Assembly (NCBI GenBank): GCA_963820415.1 | Contig: CAWFZT010000003.1 | Location: 1 to 34,690, forward strand | Length of the DNA: 34,690 bases | From: CAWFZT01 sp963820415 | GTDB taxonomy: Bacteria; Chloroflexota; Anaerolineae; Anaerolineales; Anaerolineaceae | Direction of reading: 5' to 3' | In this document: piece after piece, positions 16,395 through 23,884 of the stretch | How the letters are laid out: each line of letters begins with the position of its first letter | How positions within the stretch are numbered: the stretch's first letter is position 1 | Position numbers and translations under genes: made by a program | The notes under the pieces: generated by a model | Database searches by the model: none | What the model saw: the letters and a program-made list of their open reading frames with translations, nothing else | What the model was told of the DNA's origin: nothing

Positions 16395-16967
16395 CTACTT
16401 GTAACGCGTGTAGATACCCAGGACGATATCGGCGTAATAATAACCCACGTTGGCAGGGCCGTAGGCCAGCAGTGCGTCGCGCACGTTGCCGTATTTACGA
16501 TACAGGCTTCCCAGCATGCGCACTCCGTAGGCGATGTTAAATTCAGGGTCGTACAGTTCATTCATACTCGGCCGGGAAGAAAAACAGGGACTTGATCCGC
16601 AGGAAAAGCTGGCCGCCAACCCATCCCGCGGCATAATCTGCATCAACCCGACCGCCCCGCTGGAGGAGTAGGCCTGGGCGTTGCCGCTGCTTTCTTCCAG
16701 GATCACAGCCGCGATCAGGTCGGGATCGAGGTTTTGTTCCTGGGCGTAATTGTCGATCAAGCTGCACCACTGCCTGACCGCCGCGGGATAGGAGGCGGCG
16801 ATAGCGCAGTTTGAAGAAGAACCTGACTGGGTCGAGATATTAGCATCGTTGTTGGATAAGGTAACCGCGTTGACTTTTTCCGGCTGGTAGACCAGGTTGG
16901 TTACAAGGATCACTGTCAGGCAACCCAACAGGACGGCAGGTATCAGTAACTGTTGTATACGAAGCAT
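16395..16967 (-). CDS. Lytic transglycosylase (SLT domain)
   Basis: The 190-residue exported protein has one N-terminal membrane segment (residues 6-26) and a Ser/Asn-rich linker. It then has an SLT/goose-lysozyme domain: DPDLIAAVILEESSGNAQAYSSSGAVGLMQIMP carries the catalytic Glu (E92, before SSG), and NIAYGVRMLGSLYRKYGNVRDALLAYGPANVGYY is the closing consensus. It cleaves peptidoglycan glycan strands, forming 1,6-anhydro-MurNAc. I chose ATG 16967 because AGGTGAAGGG lies directly upstream; the frame remains open to 17009, without a better site. It is followed at once by the cupredoxin gene, probably in one transcript. Confidence 0.85.
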   Translation of the reverse strand: MLRIQQLLIPAVLLGCLTVILVTNLVYQPEKVNAVTLSNNDANISTQSGSSSNCAIAASYPAAVRQWCSLIDNYAQEQNLDPDLIAAVILEESSGNAQAYSSSGAVGLMQIMPRDGLAASFSCGSSPCFSSRPSMNELYDPEFNIAYGVRMLGSLYRKYGNVRDALLAYGPANVGYYYADIVLGIYTRYK

Positions 16968-17094
16968 CCCTTCACCTGTTGAAACAAGGTGAAGTGAAGT
17001 ATAGTACATGTGTTCTAATTAAACAAGGGGTTTTACTGAGCCTCAGAAGAAAGGTCGGGTATAAACAAAGACCCCCTCACTCCCTCTTCAGGGA

Positions 17095-17181
17095 CACCCG
17101 AAGGGGCGCGCCTTCCCTCATCCGAGGGAGGAATCCTAAATCCCACTCCCGCCGTTTCGGCCACCCGAAGGGTGTCGGGAG
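17095..17181. repeat. GC-rich structured intergenic repeat with nested hairpins
   Basis: CACCCGAAGGG occurs twice (17095-17105 and 17162-17172). The second copy extends to a hairpin CACCC-gaa-GGGTG (17162-17174), nested inside CTCCCG (17146-17151) and CGGGAG (17176-17181). A third hairpin, TCCCTC-atcc-GAGGGA, sits at 17114-17129. The region separates the phosphatase stop from the transglycosylase start, both on the minus strand, so the hairpins could end or process that transcript. No T-run follows, so this is not a classical terminator. I cannot tell whether it recurs elsewhere in the genome. Confidence 0.45.
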
Positions 17182-17201
17182 AGGTTAAGTGAAGGCGCGG
17201 G

Positions 17202-17675
17202 TCAATCCTGGGCGTGACCCAGTTCAAGAATGCGCTGAAATCCTCGCTCCAGCCAGTCGTCGATCTGGTTGAATAATATTTGCAGGCCCAAGGCAGAGGC
17301 ATCGAAAGGGTCGTCGATCTCCACCCTGGCGCCGGCCATTTCCGTTAGCAGGTAAATCCGTTTGGATGCAAATGGGAATTCGATCTGCAAGGCTTCTTTT
17401 TGCCCGGACTCCATGGTCAGGATCAAAGCGAAACCGGCCAGGATTTCAGCGCTGACCATGCGCGAGCGGTGGTTTTTTACATCCAATCCACGTTTGGCCA
17501 TTACCGCCATCATTTCGGGGGTGGTGGGAAGGTTTTCCCTGGCCCACGTTCCGGCCGATTCGACGCGCCACTGCTGCCAATCCGCCTCCGAACGGCGCAG
17601 TTTTTCATTAAAAATAGTCGAAGCGGCTACCGACCGGTACAGGTTTCCCTGGCAGACAAAAAGAACAGACGGCAT
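17202..17675 (-). CDS. Low-molecular-weight protein-tyrosine phosphatase
   Basis: The 157-residue protein starts MPSVLFVCQGNLYRSVAAS and so carries the LMW-PTP P-loop C-x5-R-S, with nucleophile C8 and R14, at the expected N-terminal position. The C-terminal IDDPFD holds the general-acid Asp (DP motif). In bacteria these enzymes dephosphorylate tyrosine kinases that control exopolysaccharide export. The start ATG 17675 lies four bases after the gmd stop, with AAAGGTAA just upstream, so the two are co-transcribed. Linkage to gmd supports a surface-polysaccharide role. The frame is open upstream to 17729, but that overlaps gmd. Confidence 0.85.
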   Translation of the reverse strand: MPSVLFVCQGNLYRSVAASTIFNEKLRRSEADWQQWRVESAGTWARENLPTTPEMMAVMAKRGLDVKNHRSRMVSAEILAGFALILTMESGQKEALQIEFPFASKRIYLLTEMAGARVEIDDPFDASALGLQILFNQIDDWLERGFQRILELGHAQD

Positions 17676-17679
17676 GCGC

Positions 17680-18750
17680 TTACCTTTCCATGCTGACCAC
17701 CTGGTGTTCCCAGCGATGCCAGCCGTCAAATTTTTCTTTGAGCAGTTTTTTACCTTCGCCCGGGCAGGGCAGGCCGGTCAGTTCAAGGTCGGCGTCCATC
17801 ATGATGCGCACCAGCTCATGGAAGCGGATTTTAGGCTCCCAGGCAAGCTGCTGCCTGGCTCGGGTAGCGTCGGCCATCAGGTAATCGACCTCGGTTGGGC
17901 GAAAATAGCGCGGATCGATCCTGACGTAATCGTGCCAATCCAGGTTGATATAGCCAAAAGCCTCGTCCAGGAATTCCCGGATCGTATGTGATTCGCCGGT
18001 GCCGATGACGTAATCGCCGGGATTTTCCTGCTGCAGGATTAGCCACATCGCTTCGGTATATTCCGGAGCATAGCCCCAATCCCGGCGCGAGTCCAGGTTG
18101 CCCAGGTAGAGGTATTTTTGCTTCTCGGCCTTGATTGCCGCAGCCGCCCGGGTGATTTTGCGGGTGACAAAGGTCTCGCCACGCCGCGGCGATTCGTGAT
18201 TGAAGAGGATGCCATTGCTGGCAAACAGGTGATAGCCTTCTCGATAGTTGCGCGCCATCCAGTAGGCGTAAACTTTGGCCGCCGCGTAAGGACTGCGCGG
18301 CTCAAAGGGGGTCAACTCATTTTGAGGTGGTTTGGCGCTGCCAAACATTTCGCTGGAAGACGCCTGGTAGAAACGCGCCTTGATCCCGCTTTTGCGAATC
18401 GCTTCGAGGATGCGCACCGTCCCCAGCCCGGTCACATCCCCGGTATATTCCGGCATGTCAAAACTGACCCGTACATGGCTCTGCGCCGCCAGGTGGTACA
18501 CTTCTTCTGGCTTCAGGTTGTAGATGATGTCCAGCAGGGTCTCCTGGGAAGATACATCCCCATAATGAAGGTAAAGGTGAACCTTCTCCCCATTGGAGTG
18601 CGGGTCGTGGTAAATATGGTCGATGCGGCGAGTATTGAAAGTGCTAGCCCGGCGGATCAAGCCGTGTACTTCGTAACCATTGGCGAGCAGCAGCTCGGCC
18701 AGGTAAGAACCGTCTTGACCGGTAATGCCTGTAATAAGCGCTTTTTTCAA
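17680..18750 (-). CDS. gmd: GDP-mannose 4,6-dehydratase
   Basis: This enzyme converts GDP-D-mannose to GDP-4-keto-6-deoxymannose, the precursor of GDP-fucose, GDP-rhamnose and related surface sugars. It starts at TTG 18750, five bases after GGAGG, giving 356 residues that open LKKALITGITGQDGSYLAELL (NADP-binding GxxGxxG). The catalytic Ser/Glu lie in YQASSSEMFG (131-134) and Tyr/Lys in SPYAAAKVYAYW (155 and 159). GILFNHESPRRGETFVTRKIT and NLDSRRDWGYAPEYTEAMW are Gmd hallmarks. No partner epimerase/reductase or glycosyltransferase is nearby except the LMW-PTP directly downstream. The frame remains open to 18813 but without a good start. Confidence 0.93.
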   Translation of the reverse strand: MKKALITGITGQDGSYLAELLLANGYEVHGLIRRASTFNTRRIDHIYHDPHSNGEKVHLYLHYGDVSSQETLLDIIYNLKPEEVYHLAAQSHVRVSFDMPEYTGDVTGLGTVRILEAIRKSGIKARFYQASSSEMFGSAKPPQNELTPFEPRSPYAAAKVYAYWMARNYREGYHLFASNGILFNHESPRRGETFVTRKITRAAAAIKAEKQKYLYLGNLDSRRDWGYAPEYTEAMWLILQQENPGDYVIGTGESHTIREFLDEAFGYINLDWHDYVRIDPRYFRPTEVDYLMADATRARQQLAWEPKIRFHELVRIMMDADLELTGLPCPGEGKKLLKEKFDGWHRWEHQVVSMER

Positions 18751-18853
18751 ATAACCTCCAGAAATGGAACAGGTGGACCGTGGGTAATTGTACCAGAAAG
18801 AATTCAGACCCATAAAGAACCGGACCAGATTAGTAAATAGGCGCCTGAGAATC

Positions 18854-18862
18854 TGGTAGAAT
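18854..18862 (+). promoter_or_regulatory. Candidate extended -10 promoter element
   Basis: TGGTAGAAT (TGn plus TAGAAT) lies 40 bases upstream of the GTG start at 18903, in the divergent gap next to gmd. No clear -35 is seen 17 bases upstream. Confidence 0.35.
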
Positions 18863-18902
18863 CAAGGCCGCCATCGCCGCGCGCGGTAGCAGGAGTGAAA
18901 GA

Positions 18903-20384
18903 GTGTTTAAAGGTTCCCGTTCCATTTTACGTTGGATCTCACTGCTGCTGATTTTTACGGCAGCCTTGCTTACGGTATTCCAGTTGGTCAGTTTCAGCCG
19001 CATCCGTTCCATTTTCCCAGCCGATATGCATATTGCGGGTGTCCCGGTGGGCGGATTGGACCAAAATCAGGCTGCGGACCGGCTCACTCAGGCATATGGC
19101 GTGCCCGTTGAACTGCGCTACGGGAATGCGATCATCCAGATCAAGCCGTCCCTGGTTGGTTTTTCGCTTGACCTGCAAGGGATGCTGGCGGCGGCTGATT
19201 TACAGCGCTTGAGCCGGCCTTTTTGGCCGGCTTTCTGGGATTACCTGTGGAACCAGCCCAGCCAGTCTGGAGAAGTCCCTTTGAGCGCAGCTATTTCAGA
19301 AAGCCGGCTGCGCTCCTATCTCAGCGAGGAAGTGGCGCAGCGTTACGACCAACCACCTTCGGCTGCCATGCCGGTACCCGGCAGCACCACCTTCCAATCA
19401 GGAAAACCCGGCACGGTGCTGGATATCGACCGGGCGGTCACGCTGATCGAGGATGCACTGCGCTCACCCTCAGCGCGAGTGGTAAACCTGTCCTTTAGTA
19501 AAGTGAACCCGGGGCGACCCTCGCCGCAAAACCTGCAGGTTCTGCTGAAGCAAATTATTCAATTATCAGGGTTTGACGGGCTGGCAGAAATGTATACGCT
19601 GGACTTGCAAACACAGGATGAGCTGCATTTTGCTATGAACAAAGGCGCCGATATACCCGGCGATATCTCTTTCAGCGCAGAAAGCACGATAAAGATCCCC
19701 ATTATGATTTCCATCATGCGGCGTGTGAATGAGCCTATGCCAAAAATTATCACCGACCAGATCGAGCTGATGATCGAGCAATCCTCAGACGATGCTCCGG
19801 ACTCCTTGATGCAGCAGTTGATCGATAAGAACACCGGGCCTCTGATGGTTACGCAAGATATGCGGGCTTTGGGCTTAAACAACACCTTCCTGGCGGGTTA
19901 TTTCTACCTTGGGGCGCCGCTGCTCAAGCGCATCACCACAACCGCCAATCAACGCACCGACATCACCACCGAGCCAGACTCGTATAATCAGACCACGCCG
20001 GCTGAGATGGGGATGCTGCTGGACGATATTTACCAGTGTGCGGAAACTGGCGGGGGATCACTGGCCGCGGTTTTTCCGGGTGGAATTACCCAGGACAAAT
20101 GCCGCACGATGATCACCTACCTGACGCGCAATAAAACTCCAGTATTGATCCAGGCCGGCCTGCCGGACACGGCCCAGATCGCTCATAAGCATGGCTGGAT
20201 CACTTCCAGCGATGGGCTGATCCATACCATCTGCGATGCCGGGATCATTTACACCTCCGGTGGGAATTACATCATGACCATTTACATGTACCATCCCACC
20301 CAATTGCTTTTTGACCCAGCCAACCAATTAGTAGCCCAATTGTCTAATGCGGTCTATAACTATTTCAATTTGACCAATAAATGA
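18903..20384 (+). CDS. Membrane-anchored serine hydrolase of the class A beta-lactamase fold with an N-terminal VanW/YoaR-like domain
   Basis: The 493-residue protein has a membrane helix at residues 10-30. It is followed by a peptidoglycan-binding region (PF12229-like), with HIAGVPVGGLDQNQAADRL, a long insert, and FQSGKPGTVLDIDRAVTLIEDAL. The C-terminal half, from about 215, matches the beta-lactamase2 fold. The active Ser and Lys are in FSAESTIKIPIM (S261-x-x-K264), the SDN loop reads SDD (295-297), and the KTG position reads HKHGW. These replacements suggest an esterase, peptidase or non-lactamase role at the cell wall rather than drug resistance. The GTG start at 18903 has GGAGTG upstream. 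It is transcribed divergently from gmd. Confidence 0.78.
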   Translation: MFKGSRSILRWISLLLIFTAALLTVFQLVSFSRIRSIFPADMHIAGVPVGGLDQNQAADRLTQAYGVPVELRYGNAIIQIKPSLVGFSLDLQGMLAAADLQRLSRPFWPAFWDYLWNQPSQSGEVPLSAAISESRLRSYLSEEVAQRYDQPPSAAMPVPGSTTFQSGKPGTVLDIDRAVTLIEDALRSPSARVVNLSFSKVNPGRPSPQNLQVLLKQIIQLSGFDGLAEMYTLDLQTQDELHFAMNKGADIPGDISFSAESTIKIPIMISIMRRVNEPMPKIITDQIELMIEQSSDDAPDSLMQQLIDKNTGPLMVTQDMRALGLNNTFLAGYFYLGAPLLKRITTTANQRTDITTEPDSYNQTTPAEMGMLLDDIYQCAETGGGSLAAVFPGGITQDKCRTMITYLTRNKTPVLIQAGLPDTAQIAHKHGWITSSDGLIHTICDAGIIYTSGGNYIMTIYMYHPTQLLFDPANQLVAQLSNAVYNYFNLTNK

Positions 20385-20398
20385 AGAACACTAGATTA

Positions 20399-20430
20399 CC
20401 AGATTTTGGGGAGTCCAAAATCTGAGTTCG
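20399..20430. repeat. Short hairpin related to the palindromic element (internally deleted copy)
   Basis: CAGATTTTGG (20400-20409) and CCAAAATCTG (20415-20424) form a perfect 10-bp stem with loop GGAGT, followed by AGTTCG. The outer stem and the GAGTTC that follows match the outer part of elements A and B, while the central GTGCGTACGCAC segment is gone. It lies between two convergent genes, the serine hydrolase (stop 20384) and HAD-HD (stop 20435), where it could also end transcription, though no T-run follows. Confidence 0.55.
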
Positions 20431-20434
20431 ATGC

Positions 20435-21517
20435 TTAGCCGCCCTTGAATAAATTGCGGAGGAGTGTTGGCGCCAGCTCATCCGGTGCTATGTGCATGGC
20501 CTGGCATATTTCGGCCTGGAGGTTTTCCAAAGCGGGCACGATTGCGCTGATTGGGTGCCCCTCCTCTTCCATCTGATAGCGGCTGCGCAGAGCCTGCAAG
20601 CGTTCCTGGAAGGTCACCACCCCGCAGCCTTCAACCAGCTTATCGGCGAAGTAGACCAGCTTTTCTTCCCAGCTGTGCGGGCTTTCCTGTGGGTCATTGA
20701 GACTGAACAGTATGTGCCGCCGGGCGATCTCCGCCAGCTCAGGCTGCCCGAAAGTGGCTAAGAACCGGGCCGCCCCTTCCCCATGGTTCGTTTGAGGGAT
20801 TCCCGAACCAATGGGCGCTACTTTTGCCAGGTCGTGCAGCAGGCCGCCGCGGTGGGTCAGGATTGGATCGACCGCTTCTCCATTCTGGCGCAGCCAGATG
20901 GCCATCTGGTAGGCCACCGCCGCGACGCTTTGTGAGTGGAGTATCAGCGTATGCGGGAGCGCCCTGGCGCGCATCCAGGCCTGGCAGGTATTCCAGCCCG
21001 GGAAGCGCAGGCGTAATAAAGCGGCCGGCAGATCGCTCATCTGGTAAAGGTCAGTATCTTGCAGAGGAGCCAGCCCGGGGCAGGCCTGCACAGCCGGGTT
21101 ATACCAGAGCGTGCGCCAGCCGGCCCGGTAGGCGCCCAACACGTCTACCTGGTAGTCATCCCCCACCATGAGCATGTGATGGGCCGGTTCGCCCATGGCA
21201 GTCTGGAGAGCGTGGAAATAGCCGGCAGCCGGTTTGCGCAGGCCGCCTAGCTCGTGGGCGGTAAACACCTCCTGGAAAAACTGCCCCAGACCGCCGCGCT
21301 GCAAAGCCGCTTTGACCTGGGCGGCGCTGGAATTGGCGGCGTTGGTGCCCACCACCAGGCGGTACTGCCCACCTAATTGTTCCAGGGCCTGGGTTACCCC
21401 ATCCACCACGCTTACTTCAGGCCAATCTACCATTGCTCCCGTATACCCCGGGAGGATGCGCATCAAGGTATCGCCCCAATCAAAGACCAGCGTGGTTATT
21501 TCTTCTAATTTACCCAT
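20435..21517 (-). CDS. HAD-like hydrolase fused to an HD-domain phosphohydrolase
   Basis: This 360-residue two-domain protein combines two phosphate-ester hydrolase folds. Residues 8-185 are HAD-like: FDWGDTLM (motif I), VVGTNAA (II), LRKPAAGYF (Lys, III) and MLMVGDDYQVDVLGAYRAG (IV). The second Asp of the usual DxD is Gly, as in the DWGxTL subgroup. Residues 200-345 form an HD domain: LILHSQSVAAVAYQMA, then LTHRGGLLHDLAKV with the His-Asp pair, and later NHGEGAARFL and RHILFS. The HD part resembles YqeK-like nucleotide hydrolases. I chose ATG 21517 because the HAD fold begins directly after it, although no clear ribosome binding site is seen. An MFS remnant lies 34 bases upstream on the same strand. 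Confidence 0.75.
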   Translation of the reverse strand: MGKLEEITTLVFDWGDTLMRILPGYTGAMVDWPEVSVVDGVTQALEQLGGQYRLVVGTNAANSSAAQVKAALQRGGLGQFFQEVFTAHELGGLRKPAAGYFHALQTAMGEPAHHMLMVGDDYQVDVLGAYRAGWRTLWYNPAVQACPGLAPLQDTDLYQMSDLPAALLRLRFPGWNTCQAWMRARALPHTLILHSQSVAAVAYQMAIWLRQNGEAVDPILTHRGGLLHDLAKVAPIGSGIPQTNHGEGAARFLATFGQPELAEIARRHILFSLNDPQESPHSWEEKLVYFADKLVEGCGVVTFQERLQALRSRYQMEEEGHPISAIVPALENLQAEICQAMHIAPDELAPTLLRNLFKGG

Positions 21518-21551
21518 GCTATCTGCGGATAGGTTTGCGGGTTCGCCCGGT

Positions 21552-21833
21552 TTATTGTACGGCTGCCGCCGCGGCAGGTTTCGATGAACGGGGGAAGATG
21601 ACCGGCAAGAGCGGCAAGGCCAGCAGGTTGAGCAGGGCAATCACCACAAAGGTGTAGCGGTAGCCGATGGTATCGACCGCCACACCGCTTAAGCCCAGGC
21701 CGACCTGACTCATTTTTAAGTTGAATGAAAGCAGGTACAATGAATTTAAGGCGGTGAAGTAGCTGAGGATAGCGCCTTCGGCGAAGTAAATCAGCCCAAA
21801 CATAGCATAACGGGAGACCCTGGTCATGTTCAT
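21552..21833 (-). pseudogene. MFS transporter remnant with large in-frame internal deletion
   Basis: The 93-residue frame starts well (ATG 21833 after AGGAACC). It opens MNMTRVSRYAMFGLIYFAEGAILSYFTALNSLYLL, the first helices of a major-facilitator protein, then jumps near KMSQVG/LGLSGVAVDTIGYRYTFVVIALLNLLALPLLPVIF, which looks like the last helices. About nine of twelve membrane segments, near 900 bases, are missing and the reading frame is kept. Such a product could not transport. It might be an assembly collapse or a real deletion. It sits upstream of the HAD-HD gene on the same strand. Confidence 0.6.
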
Positions 21834-21947
21834 GGGGTTCCTTTCGGTTGTGAATGGGAAATATAGCCGGGTAAGTAAGAAACCAGTATAGATCAGGCTG
21901 TATTATCCGTCAATGTCCAATCTTTTGCCAGAAGGTTAGGCATTATC

Positions 21948-21976
21948 TTGCCAACCTCTCGTAAAAGGTCTATAAT
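21948..21976 (+). promoter_or_regulatory. Strong sigma-70-type promoter for the FmdB-family gene
   Basis: TTGCCA (21948-21953) and a perfect TATAAT (21971-21976) are separated by 17 bases. The predicted leader runs about 70 bases to the ATG at 22054. An imperfect inverted repeat, GGTTAGGCA...TTGCCAACC, spans the -35 and might be an operator. Confidence 0.75.
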
Positions 21977-22053
21977 CAAACCCTGAGGCGCAACGATTTA
22001 GCGTCTAGGTTGTCTGGTAATCTTTGCGCGTTTATATTTGTTTGAGGTGTTTT

Positions 22054-22410
22054 ATGCCGGTCTATACCTATCGCTGCGAAAGCTGCGGTGTGCAGTTCGA
22101 ACTCAGTCAAAAATTTACCGACTTACCCCTGGTGCGATGCCCGGAGTGTGGAAAAAAATCCTTGCGCAAGGTCTACACGCCTGTGGGGATCGTGTTCAAA
22201 GGCTCCGGTTTTTATTCCACCGACCACCGCTCGTCCTCGGGCGCCTCGCGTTTCTCAAAGGATCAGGCGGAAGCCAAAGCGGCTGAATCCAAACCGTCTG
22301 AATCTACAACGTCCGAATCTAAACCGGCCGAGTCAAAAACGGAAACCAAACCGGCGGCCACATCCAACTCGGACTCTGGTTCCACTCCCAAGGCGGATAA
22401 AAAGGATTAG
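22054..22410 (+). CDS. FmdB-family zinc-ribbon protein with Lys/Ser-rich tail
   Basis: This 118-residue protein opens MPVYTYRCESCGVQFELSQKFTDLPLVRCPECGKKSLRKVY, the FmdB putative regulatory zinc ribbon (two C-x2-C pairs, at 8-11 and 29-32), usually followed by GIVFKGSGFYSTDHR as here. The last 45 residues are a low-complexity tail built on imperfect ESKP(S/A)ES repeats with many Thr, Ser and Lys, likely disordered. The family's function is unknown; FmdB was first named beside formamidase/acetamidase genes. GAGGTG lies upstream of ATG 22054, with a strong promoter before it and a terminator after it, so it is monocistronic. Confidence 0.85.
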   Translation: MPVYTYRCESCGVQFELSQKFTDLPLVRCPECGKKSLRKVYTPVGIVFKGSGFYSTDHRSSSGASRFSKDQAEAKAAESKPSESTTSESKPAESKTETKPAATSNSDSGSTPKADKKD

Positions 22411-22470
22411 ACGCTCCTGACATTGTAGTTACATTGAAGGGCAACCCTGGGGTAAGGGAGCGCCCTGATT

Positions 22471-22496
22471 GGCCCGGCAGGTCCCGGGCCTTTTTT
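22471..22496 (+). terminator. Rho-independent terminator after the FmdB gene
   Basis: GGCCCGG and CCGGGCC form a 7-bp GC stem with loop CAGGTC, directly followed by TTTTTT. It lies 60 bases after the FmdB stop codon. Confidence 0.85.
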
Positions 22497-22546
22497 ATCC
22501 ATACCTCTACCGCATTGATCACAACTGAAAGGATTGGGGAATTCCT

Positions 22547-23869
22547 ATGCAGAGCCTAAACATTGCCTCGCCGATCATTCGCCGACTGGAGGATGGCCTG
22601 ACCCTGCGGCGCAGCAGCCCGGCGGACACAGAAAAACTGGTCAAATTCAACGCCGAGATTCACAAAGATGCCCTCGTCGGCGAGTGGACCCGAGATTTGA
22701 TGTCTGGGAAACATCCCACCTTTGGTGTGGGCGATTTCACCATCGTCGAAAATCCCAGGACGGGTGAGATTGTCTCAACCATGAACCTGATCGACCAGAC
22801 CTGGACTTACGCCGGAATTCCCTTCAAGGTAGGCCGGCCCGAGCTGGTTGGCACGCTGCCGGCTTATCGTAAACGCGGCCTGGTGCGCCAGCAGTTTGAG
22901 GTGATCCACGAATGGAGCCGCCAGCGCGGCCACGTTCTCCAGGCCATCACCGGCATCCCCTATTACTACCGGCTTTTCGGCTATGAAATGGCGCTGGACC
23001 TGGATGGTGGACGCATGGCCTACGCTTCGACTCTGCCGCAGGTCAAAGCCGGCCAGCCGCCAGCCTACCGCATCCGCCCGGCGGTCGAGGCGGATATCCC
23101 CTTTATCGCAGCTTGTTATGCCCAGAACTGCCAGCGCGACCTGGTGGCGTGTGTCTGGACCGAGGACCTGTGGCGGCATGAGCTGCTCGAAAAAAGCCCG
23201 AAAAATGTCAACCGGCGCGACCTGCGCATCCTCGAAACTGTGGCAGGCGAGCCAACCGGTTTTATCGGTCTGGCGCCCAACCTGTGGGGAAGCATGTTCG
23301 CCTGTACGCATTTCAGCCTGAAGGCCGGCGCATCCTGGTGGGAAGTCACCCCGCTGGTGCTGCGCTACGTCTGGGAGGCTGGCCAGAATATGGCCAATAT
23401 TGAAGGAAAAACCTGCGATACCCTGGGCATGCTGGTGCACGAGAACCACCCGGTCTTTCAAGTGGCGGGTCAGCGCCTGTGGCGCCAGCGCGAAGCCTAC
23501 GCCTGGTACCTGCGTGTGCCTGATCTGAAGGGTTTCTTACGTCTGATCGCCCCGGTGCTGGAAAAACGGCTGAGTGAATCGCTCTGCCCGGGTTTCTCAG
23601 GCGCGTTGGCTTTAAATTTTTACCGGGATGGGCTGCAAATGGCCTTTGAAAAAGGCCGGCTGGTCAAGATCGAAAACTGGCAGTCGACCCCAGAGAATTG
23701 GGATACGGCTGCATTTCCCGGGCAATCCTTTCTGCAACTGGTGTTCGGGCGGCGCAGCCCGGACGAACTACGGCACGCCTTCCCGGATTGCTGGGTAAAC
23801 GAGGATTATTCCCCGGTACTGCAGGCCCTTTTCCCACGCCAGAATTCCCACGTCTGGCCAATTTCATAA
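22547..23869 (+). CDS. GNAT-family N-acetyltransferase (two-domain, about 440 residues)
   Basis: The N-terminal domain shows a GNAT acetyl-CoA fold: LRRSSPADTEKLVKFNAEIH, then VGTLPAYRKRGLVRQQFEVIHEWSRQRG, a match to the pyrophosphate-binding R/Q-x-x-G-x-G/A loop, and ITGIPYYYRLFGYEMAL, the typical motif B. A second, related but less clear GNAT-like half follows (YRIRPAVEADIPFIAACYAQN), and a C-terminal region with FSGALALNFYRDG resembles an SCP2-like end. This organisation recalls Eis-type enzymes. The substrate is unknown. ATG 22547 has GGGG and AAAGGA upstream. It is convergent with the MFS gene, with 15 bases between stops. Confidence 0.8.
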   Translation: MQSLNIASPIIRRLEDGLTLRRSSPADTEKLVKFNAEIHKDALVGEWTRDLMSGKHPTFGVGDFTIVENPRTGEIVSTMNLIDQTWTYAGIPFKVGRPELVGTLPAYRKRGLVRQQFEVIHEWSRQRGHVLQAITGIPYYYRLFGYEMALDLDGGRMAYASTLPQVKAGQPPAYRIRPAVEADIPFIAACYAQNCQRDLVACVWTEDLWRHELLEKSPKNVNRRDLRILETVAGEPTGFIGLAPNLWGSMFACTHFSLKAGASWWEVTPLVLRYVWEAGQNMANIEGKTCDTLGMLVHENHPVFQVAGQRLWRQREAYAWYLRVPDLKGFLRLIAPVLEKRLSESLCPGFSGALALNFYRDGLQMAFEKGRLVKIENWQSTPENWDTAAFPGQSFLQLVFGRRSPDELRHAFPDCWVNEDYSPVLQALFPRQNSHVWPIS

Positions 23870-23884
23870 ATGCTAAAGAATGAT

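Noticed and set aside
22775..23461. 228-codon minus-strand open frame
   Set aside because: Antisense to the GNAT gene; no recognisable motif or ribosome binding site.
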